DNA from: Sutterella sp.
GTDB lineage: Bacteria > Pseudomonadota > Gammaproteobacteria > Burkholderiales > Burkholderiaceae_F
Assembly: GCF_030539355.1 (NCBI RefSeq)
Contig: NZ_JAUNSF010000010.1
Location: 1-52,971, forward strand
Direction: 5' to 3'
DNA length: 52,971 bases
Position 1 is the first letter of the stretch. Each line of letters begins with the position of its first letter. Of the stretch, positions 47,804-52,971 are shown piece after piece. Below the pieces are notes generated by a model. That model did no database searches and had not been told where the DNA came from. It was given only the letters and a program-made list of their open reading frames with translations. Both the position numbers and the translations under genes were made by a program.

Positions 47804-48780
47804 CGGTTGTTCTTCTTCTCAAGCACGCGCTCGCAGGCGGCGAGCACGGCGGCGGCCGAGGGGATCTGTCCCTTGCCGCCGAGGTTTTCCGTCGGGCCGT
47901 CACCGATCAGGCCCAGCGTCTCGGTGGGCGTGGCGACGAAGATGCCGACGCTCGGGCAGCCGAGCGCCGCGGCGAGGTGCGCGAGGCCCGTGTCGACGCC
48001 GATCATGAGGCTCGCCTTCTGCAGGCCAGCGGCCACGTCGGAGAGACGGGCCCTGGGCGACACGAGCGCGCCGGGGATCGTGGCGGCGATGCGCTTCGCC
48101 CTCTCCTCCTCGGCCTTGCCGCCCCAGTAGATGACGGGCGTGAAGCCGCGGGCGCGGAGCGCGAGACCGAGCTCGGTCCAGTGCGTCTCGGGCCAGAGCT
48201 TCTCGTCGCGGCTCGTGTTGACCGCGAAGGAGACCGTGGGGCCATCGGCCTCGACCGGAGCCTTCCCGCGGGCCTCAAGCCCGAAGACCGGGTGCTCCGG
48301 GTCGATCGTGTAGCCGAGCGTCTCGGCCGCTGCCATGCGATAGCGCTTCACGGCGCCGAGCGACTCGGGGAGATCGAGGCGCCTCGAGTAGGCGAGCGCC
48401 GCGAGGGGCTCGCGGATGGTGCCGAAGGTGTAGCCCGTCGAGGGGACGCCCGTCCAGCGGGCGACGAGGCCGGAGCGCATCAGGCCCTGGATGTCGAGCA
48501 CGCAGTCATAGCGCTCGGCACGGAGCCCCTCTTTGAAGGCGGCTATCTCGGCGCGGGTCCCGGCCGAGAGGAGCGACTTCCGCCAGCGGCGGAAGGCGGT
48601 CACCTGGACCTTCTCCACCGCGGGGGCGAGCGTCGGAATGTCCCGGAAGCTCTCCTCGGCGACCCAGTCGATGCGCACGTCAGGGAGAGCCTTCCGGATG
48701 TCATGCGCCACGGGGAGCGCATGGATGATGTCCCCCATGGAGGAGGACTTGATGATCAGGATCTTCTTCGGCGTGCTCAT
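47800..48780 (-). CDS. waaC: LPS heptosyltransferase I WaaC
   Basis: A 326-residue GT9 glycosyltransferase that transfers L-glycero-D-manno-heptose to Kdo2-lipid A. It begins KILIIKSSSMGDIIHALPV with the catalytic aspartate in GD, and has ALGCPSVGIFVATPTETLG and the donor-site MIGVDTGLAHLAAALG. It overlaps pgi by four bases and waaA by four. Its donor is made by the HldA/HldD pathway encoded at the right end of the window. Confidence 0.93.
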   Translation of the reverse strand: MSTPKKILIIKSSSMGDIIHALPVAHDIRKALPDVRIDWVAEESFRDIPTLAPAVEKVQVTAFRRWRKSLLSAGTRAEIAAFKEGLRAERYDCVLDIQGLMRSGLVARWTGVPSTGYTFGTIREPLAALAYSRRLDLPESLGAVKRYRMAAAETLGYTIDPEHPVFGLEARGKAPVEADGPTVSFAVNTSRDEKLWPETHWTELGLALRARGFTPVIYWGGKAEEERAKRIAATIPGALVSPRARLSDVAAGLQKASLMIGVDTGLAHLAAALGCPSVGIFVATPTETLGLIGDGPTENLGGKGQIPSAAAVLAACERVLEKKNNR

Positions 48781-50246
48781 TGAAGCGCAACCTCGGCAAG
48801 GATGGCCTGAAGGTCAGCGCCGCCCTCCGCGCGCCGCGAGAGGCGCTTGCCGAGCTCGACGCCGGGCTGGTCGAACGGATTGAGTCCGAGGATGTGGCCG
48901 AGCATCGTGGTCTTGTGCTCGTACATCGCCATGAGGGCGCCGAGACGGCGCGGCGTCACGGCGTCGAGCACGATCGTCGAGACCGCGTTGAAGAAGGGGT
49001 TGCCGGGACCGCGCATCACGAGCGCCTCGGCCTGAGCGCGGGCGTTCGCGAGGAGCACGCGGTAGTGCTCGGCATAGCGGTGGCCGGGCATCTCGCTCCA
49101 GAGGAGGTCAATGCTCGTGCGGCCCGTGCCGTCACGCAGCCACTGGTAGAAGCTGTGCTGGCCCTCGTTGCCGTTGTGGCCCCAGACCTGCAGGCCCGTG
49201 AAGCCCTCGACGTGCTTGCCGTCGGCGCCCGTGGTCTTGCCGAGCGACTCCATCTCGAGCTGCTGCAGCCAGGGCACGAGCGTGCGCAGACGCTCGTCAT
49301 AGGGGAGCATGCAGTGCGAGGTGATGCCGAGACGGTTGGCGTTCCAGTACTCAAGGAGCGCGAGGAGCGCCGGGAGGTTCTGCCCCACGGGCGTCTCGAG
49401 CGAATGGCGGTCCATCTCGTTCGCGCCCATGAGGAACTCCGTGAAGGCCTCGGTGCCGAGAGCGAGCATCACGGGGAGTCCGATCGCGCTCCAGACGGAG
49501 AAGCGGCCGCCCACCCAGTCCCAGATGCGGAACTGGTTCTCCGGGGGCAGGCACATCGCGTCGGCCGCCGCCGTGTTGGAGGAGACCACCACCATGTGGC
49601 GGGCGCGGTCGCCGCCCACGACGCCGCCCTCGAGGAGCCACTGGTCCACGGCCGCGGCGTTGACCTGCGTCTCGCGGGTCGTGAAGCTCTTCGAGCTCAC
49701 GATCACGAGGGTCGAGCGGGGCTTGCAGACCGAGAGGATGCGCTCGAGGAGCACGCCGTCCACGGAAGCGAGGAAGTGGAGCTTGAGATCAGGGTTCGCC
49801 GTGCGGAGCGCCTGCCAGACGGCGTGCGGGCCCATCTCGGAGCCGCCGATGCCGATGTTGATCACGTCCGTGATGCGGTCGCCGCGGCAGCCGCGCCAGC
49901 GGCCCTCGCGGACCGCCTTCGTGAAGGCGAAGAGACGGTTGCGCTCGGCGACGACCTCGTCGTACTTCGGCGCCGCGGCCGAGAAGGCGCGCAGCGACGT
50001 GTGCAGAGCCGCGCGGCCCTCGGCGGCGTTCACGGTCTCGCCCGCGCACATGCGGGCATGCGCGCCGAGAAGGTCCTTCTTCTCGGCGAAACCGATCAGT
50101 TCGTCCAGGTCCTCGCCCGTGAGACGCTGGCGGGAGATGTCAAGCTTGATGCCGCAGGCGCAGGCAACCGCGCGTTCGGGCGCGCTCTCGCGCAGGAAAG
50201 GAATGTGGCTCGGCTGCATGTTCTGGTTCTTTTCCTTCTTCGGCAT
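48777..50246 (-). CDS. pgi: Glucose-6-phosphate isomerase
   Basis: A 489-residue phosphoglucose isomerase interconverting glucose 6-phosphate and fructose 6-phosphate. The SIS-domain motifs NIGIGGSEMGP and SSKSFTTRETQ bind the phosphate. GHNGNEGQHSFYQWL corresponds to the signature around the catalytic residues; the GNEGQHS form differs slightly from E. coli GTNGQHS. It is about 60 residues shorter than E. coli Pgi. I start at 50246 (MPKKEKNQN); the ATG at 50219 is an alternative, with AAGGA upstream. It lies 41 bases after pgm. Confidence 0.93.
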   Translation of the reverse strand: MPKKEKNQNMQPSHIPFLRESAPERAVACACGIKLDISRQRLTGEDLDELIGFAEKKDLLGAHARMCAGETVNAAEGRAALHTSLRAFSAAAPKYDEVVAERNRLFAFTKAVREGRWRGCRGDRITDVINIGIGGSEMGPHAVWQALRTANPDLKLHFLASVDGVLLERILSVCKPRSTLVIVSSKSFTTRETQVNAAAVDQWLLEGGVVGGDRARHMVVVSSNTAAADAMCLPPENQFRIWDWVGGRFSVWSAIGLPVMLALGTEAFTEFLMGANEMDRHSLETPVGQNLPALLALLEYWNANRLGITSHCMLPYDERLRTLVPWLQQLEMESLGKTTGADGKHVEGFTGLQVWGHNGNEGQHSFYQWLRDGTGRTSIDLLWSEMPGHRYAEHYRVLLANARAQAEALVMRGPGNPFFNAVSTIVLDAVTPRRLGALMAMYEHKTTMLGHILGLNPFDQPGVELGKRLSRRAEGGADLQAILAEVALQ

Positions 50247-50287
50247 GGTGGAGATTTCAGCAGGCTTGAGGGTTCTGTTCCGGGAAA

Positions 50288-51670
50288 TTATTCGGGAAGA
50301 CGGAGCGTCGGTTCGACGCGGCGCATCTCCTCGGTGAAGCGCTTTTCGATGCGCTTGAGCGCTTCCTCGGTGTCGCCCTCGAAACGGATCACGACGACCG
50401 GGGTGGTGTTGGACGAGCGGGCGAGCGCGAAGCCGTCCTTCCACTCGACGCGCACGCCGTCCACGGTGATCACGTGCTCGGCATCGTCAAACTTGCACTC
50501 GCTCTTGAAGCGCTCGATGAAGCGCTTCGGCTCCCCTTCGTTCATCGGGATCTGGAGCTCGGGGGTGTTCACCGCGTTCGGGAGGCTCCGGAGCGTCTCC
50601 GAGGGATCGTCGGAGCGCGAGAGGATCTCAAGGAGGCGCACGGCCGAGTAGAGACCGTCGTCAAAGCCCGTCCAGCGCTCGTCGTTGAAGAAGATGTGGC
50701 CGGACATCTCGCCCGCGAACGGGGCCTGCGTCTCACGGAGCTTGGCCTTGACGAGCGAGTGGCCCGTCGGGCTGATCGTCGGCACGCCGCCCTTCTCGGC
50801 GATCCAGTCGACGAGACGGCGCGAGCACTTCACGTCGTAGACGATCGGCTCGCCCGGGTGGCGCGTGAGAATGTCCGCTGCGAAGAGCATCATCAGGCGG
50901 TCGGGGAAGATCACGTCGCCCGTGTTCGTGACGACGCCGAGGCGGTCGCCGTCGCCGTCGAGCGCGAAGCCGTAGTCGGCGCCGATTTCCTTCACCTTCG
51001 CGATGAGGTCGGCGAGGTTCTTCGGCTTCGAGGGATCCGGGTGGTGGTTCGGGAACGTGCCGTCGGGCTCGCAGAAGAGCGGCGTCACGTCGACGTCAAG
51101 GCGCGAGAGGAGCGCGAGAAGGGTCGGGCCGCCGATGCCGTTGCCGGCGTCAGCGACGACCTTGAGGCGGCGGGAGATCTTGATCCCGTTCAGGGCCTTC
51201 TCGATGTAGGGATCGACCGCGTCGACCGACTCGACCTCGCCCGGCTGCTCAGCCGTGATCCAGTCGCCGGCTTCGGCGCGGCGGCGGATGTCCTGGATCT
51301 TGTCGGCGAAGAGCGTGACGCCGGCGACCATCATCTTGAGGCCGTTCCAGTCGGGCGGGTTGTGCGAGCCCGTGACCGCGACGCCCGTGCCGTTGCCGAA
51401 GTGCTTGGTGGCGTAGTAGAGGACCGGGGTCGGGACGGCGCCGGCGTTGAGCACCTTGATGCCCGTCGAGGAGATGCCGTCGATCAGGGCGCCGAGCAGG
51501 CGCTCACCCGACACACGGCCGTCGCGCGCCACGCAGAAGGAGGGCGCGCCCGCCTCGATCGCAAGCGTGCCGAGCACGCGGCCGATCGCGCGGACCGCCT
51601 CCTCGGTGAGCGTGCTGTCGACAACACCGCGGATGTCGTAGGCCTTGAAAATGGACGGATCGAGCTGCAT
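50288..51670 (-). CDS. Phosphomannomutase/phosphoglucomutase (AlgC-type)
   Basis: A 460-residue alpha-D-phosphohexomutase moving phosphate between C6 and C1 of mannose or glucose. The phosphoserine loop is TGSHNPPDWNG (serine near 108), the metal loop DGDGDRLGV (near 245), the sugar-binding loop GEMSGHIFF (near 330), and the phosphate-binding domain ends the protein with RSSNTTPVVVIRFEG. It starts with the typical IFKAYDIRG. It is first in pgm-pgi-waaC-waaA-thiD and probably supplies sugar phosphates for envelope glycans. Confidence 0.92.
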   Translation of the reverse strand: MQLDPSIFKAYDIRGVVDSTLTEEAVRAIGRVLGTLAIEAGAPSFCVARDGRVSGERLLGALIDGISSTGIKVLNAGAVPTPVLYYATKHFGNGTGVAVTGSHNPPDWNGLKMMVAGVTLFADKIQDIRRRAEAGDWITAEQPGEVESVDAVDPYIEKALNGIKISRRLKVVADAGNGIGGPTLLALLSRLDVDVTPLFCEPDGTFPNHHPDPSKPKNLADLIAKVKEIGADYGFALDGDGDRLGVVTNTGDVIFPDRLMMLFAADILTRHPGEPIVYDVKCSRRLVDWIAEKGGVPTISPTGHSLVKAKLRETQAPFAGEMSGHIFFNDERWTGFDDGLYSAVRLLEILSRSDDPSETLRSLPNAVNTPELQIPMNEGEPKRFIERFKSECKFDDAEHVITVDGVRVEWKDGFALARSSNTTPVVVIRFEGDTEEALKRIEKRFTEEMRRVEPTLRLPE

Positions 51671-51787
51671 CAGAAAATTCTCCAGTTTTGTTCGGGCTCC
51701 TCAGCCGCGCAGAGGGGTCTCTCCGCGCGTCGGGCAAATTGGACTCGGCATCCCGCCGACACGTCCCTGCCTGAGGTAGAACTTTCA

Positions 51788-51793
51788 ATTTTA
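51788..51793 (-). promoter_or_regulatory. Candidate -10 element for the pgm-pgi-waaC-waaA-thiD operon
   Basis: The minus strand reads GGCTAAAATTGA, about 118 bases before the mutase ATG. The -35 candidate TCGAAC at 17 bases is poor. Confidence 0.4.
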
Positions 51794-51856
51794 GCCTTGT
51801 GCACCCTGCAGTTCGAGCCACTTTTAACCACCCTCGCGCACACGCAGTGGCTCCCT

Positions 51857-51862
51857 TAAAAT
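51857..51862 (+). promoter_or_regulatory. Candidate -10 element for the heptose kinase gene
   Basis: The plus strand reads CCTTAAAATTCG, about 52 bases before the ATG. It lies 64 bases from the divergent -10 of the mutase operon. Confidence 0.4.
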
Positions 51863-51913
51863 TCGTCGCACGGCTGACGTGCCCTCCCGGCACGTCAGCA
51901 CTGGAGATTTTTT

Positions 51914-52840
51914 ATGGACAGAACCCTGCTCAAAAACGCCCGTGTGCTCGTTGCCGGCGACGCGATGCTTGACCGCTACTGGTTCGGCGACGTGGACCGC
52001 ATCTCGCCCGAGGCTCCCGTGCCGGTCGTCAATGTGGTGCGCACCGAGGAACGTCTCGGCGGCGCCGCCAACGTCGCCCGCAGCATCGCCGCAGTGGGCG
52101 CCTCCTCGACGCTCCTTTCCGTCGTGGGCGGTGACGAGGCCGGCCGCTCGATCGAGCGGCTCCTCATCGCCGAGGGCATCACGCCGAAGCTTGAGTTCGA
52201 CGATGCTCTGAAGACCACCGTGAAGCTGCGCGTGGTCGCCCGTCAGCAGCAGCTCGTGCGCTGCGACTTCGAAGCCGCGCCCGGCGAGGAGTGCCTGAAG
52301 CGCCACCTCGGTCTCTTCACCGAGCTCATGCGCACGAACGAGGCGCTCGTGCTCTCCGACTACGGCAAGGGCGGGCTCTCCCACATCATCGCGATGATCG
52401 CCGGCGCCCGCGCCGCGCAGATCCCGATCCTCATCGACCCGAAGGGCGATGACTACAGCCGCTACCGCGGCGCGACGGTGATCACGCCGAACCGCTCCGA
52501 ACTGCGCCAGGTGATCGGCAGCTGGTCGAGCGAGGAGGCCCTGATCGAGCGCGCGCAGAACCTGCGCCGCGAGCTCGATCTGCAGTACCTGCTCCTCACC
52601 CGCAGCGAGGAAGGCATGACGCTCTTCGGGCCCGACGGGCAGCTCAATGTCCCCGCCCAGGCCCGCGAGGTCTATGACGTCTCGGGCGCGGGCGACACCG
52701 TGATCGGCATTCTCGCGGCGATGCTCGCCACCGGCATGCCCATCGAGGAGGCCGTTCCCATCGCCAACCGCGCGGGCGGCATCGTCGTCGGCAAGCTCGG
52801 CACCGCATCCGTTTCCTACGAGGAGCTCTTCGGCGAATAA
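51914..52840 (+). CDS. hldA: D-glycero-beta-D-manno-heptose-7-phosphate kinase (single-domain RfaE1/HldA type)
   Basis: A 308-residue PfkB/ribokinase-family kinase adding the C1 phosphate to heptose 7-phosphate in ADP-heptose synthesis. Visible are VLVAGDAMLDRYWFG, the glycine motif ERLGGAANVARSIA, and the anion-hole segment VSGAGDTVIGILAAML with the catalytic aspartate. Unlike E. coli HldE there is no C-terminal nucleotidyltransferase domain, so the adenylyl step must be encoded elsewhere. GGAGA lies six bases before the ATG. The next gene begins hldD, 78 bases on, supporting the assignment. Confidence 0.9.
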   Translation: MDRTLLKNARVLVAGDAMLDRYWFGDVDRISPEAPVPVVNVVRTEERLGGAANVARSIAAVGASSTLLSVVGGDEAGRSIERLLIAEGITPKLEFDDALKTTVKLRVVARQQQLVRCDFEAAPGEECLKRHLGLFTELMRTNEALVLSDYGKGGLSHIIAMIAGARAAQIPILIDPKGDDYSRYRGATVITPNRSELRQVIGSWSSEEALIERAQNLRRELDLQYLLLTRSEEGMTLFGPDGQLNVPAQAREVYDVSGAGDTVIGILAAMLATGMPIEEAVPIANRAGGIVVGKLGTASVSYEELFGE

Positions 52841-52918
52841 GCCCGGAGTCCTTTCGCAGCACCGTTCCCCAGGCGGCTCCCCGTGAGAGGCGGGCCGCCC
52901 AACATTCAGGAAAAAGAA

Positions 52919-52971
52919 ATGAGCATTCTCGTCACCGGCGCGGCCGGCTTCATCGGCTGCAACAACGTGCT
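52919..52971 (+). CDS. hldD: Start of ADP-L-glycero-D-manno-heptose 6-epimerase (cut by the window end)
   Basis: Only 17 codons are present. They encode MSILVTGAAGFIGCNNV, a Rossmann GxxGxxG start typical of short-chain nucleotide-sugar epimerases. AGGAAAAAG precedes the ATG. Placement after the heptose kinase makes HldD (RfaD) the best assignment, but another sugar epimerase cannot be excluded from so little sequence. Confidence 0.7.
   Translation, partial: MSILVTGAAGFIGCNNV

Overview
The window is about 53 kb of G+C-rich, densely coded bacterial chromosome with one tRNA gene, no rRNA, no CRISPR array, no prophage and only one insertion-sequence remnant. Gene content (LPS transport, heptose and Kdo transferases, Tol-Pal, porin, GlyQ/GlyS) is that of a Gram-negative bacterium. 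The order amgK-murU-dusB-fis-purH divergent from lptD-surA-pdxA-rsmA, the DUF45 peptidase after glyQS-plsC, and the porin type point to Betaproteobacteria, order Burkholderiales. A Sutterella/Parasutterella-like gut genus is my inference from gene order and base composition, not a database result.

Layout. 1-6.4 kb: ettA, a small WaaP/RIO-like kinase, a conserved unknown, two UspA loci separated by 785 bp without a convincing gene, and an orphan LuxR-type regulator. 6.4-18.7 kb: moaC, a BepA-like M48 protease, a ferredoxin-NADP reductase, an ISL3 transposase fragment, apbC/mrp, metG, a SulP transporter, scpA and a malic enzyme with a terminator-like leader. 18.9-26.6 kb, minus strand: amgK-murU-dusB-fis-purH (overlapping or 3 bp apart), then tolB-pal-cpoB. 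26.8-32.3 kb, plus strand: lptD-surA-pdxA-rsmA. 32.4-38.3 kb, minus strand: glyQ-glyS-plsC, an unrecognised repeat protein, and a YgjP-like metallopeptidase. 38.6-39.7 kb: a porin with a long leader. 40.1-45.5 kb, minus strand: miaB-phoH-ybeY-corC-lnt. 45.5-51.7 kb, minus strand: pgm-pgi-waaC-waaA-thiD, then tRNA-Met with its own promoter and terminator. 51.9-53.0 kb, plus strand: an ADP-heptose pathway kinase and the first codons of hldD.

How it fits together. Much of the window builds the envelope: LptD/SurA and Lnt for outer-membrane and lipoprotein assembly, WaaC/WaaA/HldA/HldD for LPS inner core, Pgm/Pgi for hexose phosphates, AmgK/MurU for cell-wall sugar recycling, and TolB-Pal-CpoB for envelope constriction. 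The rest is translation and RNA modification (EttA, MetG, GlyQS, MiaB, DusB, RsmA, YbeY) and housekeeping.

The most interesting item is the 429-residue protein at 33112-34401. It is visibly poorer in G+C than its neighbours, sits between plsC and the YgjP-like peptidase, and contains four diverged copies of that peptidase's non-catalytic N-terminal module but no HExxH zinc site. I know of no described protein with this architecture. Secondary items are a possible attenuator before the malic enzyme gene, a twin-arginine and lipobox-like TolB signal, a response regulator with a degenerate receiver, a Fis protein with an acidic extension, and the ISL3 zinc-finger fragment between two near-identical hairpins.
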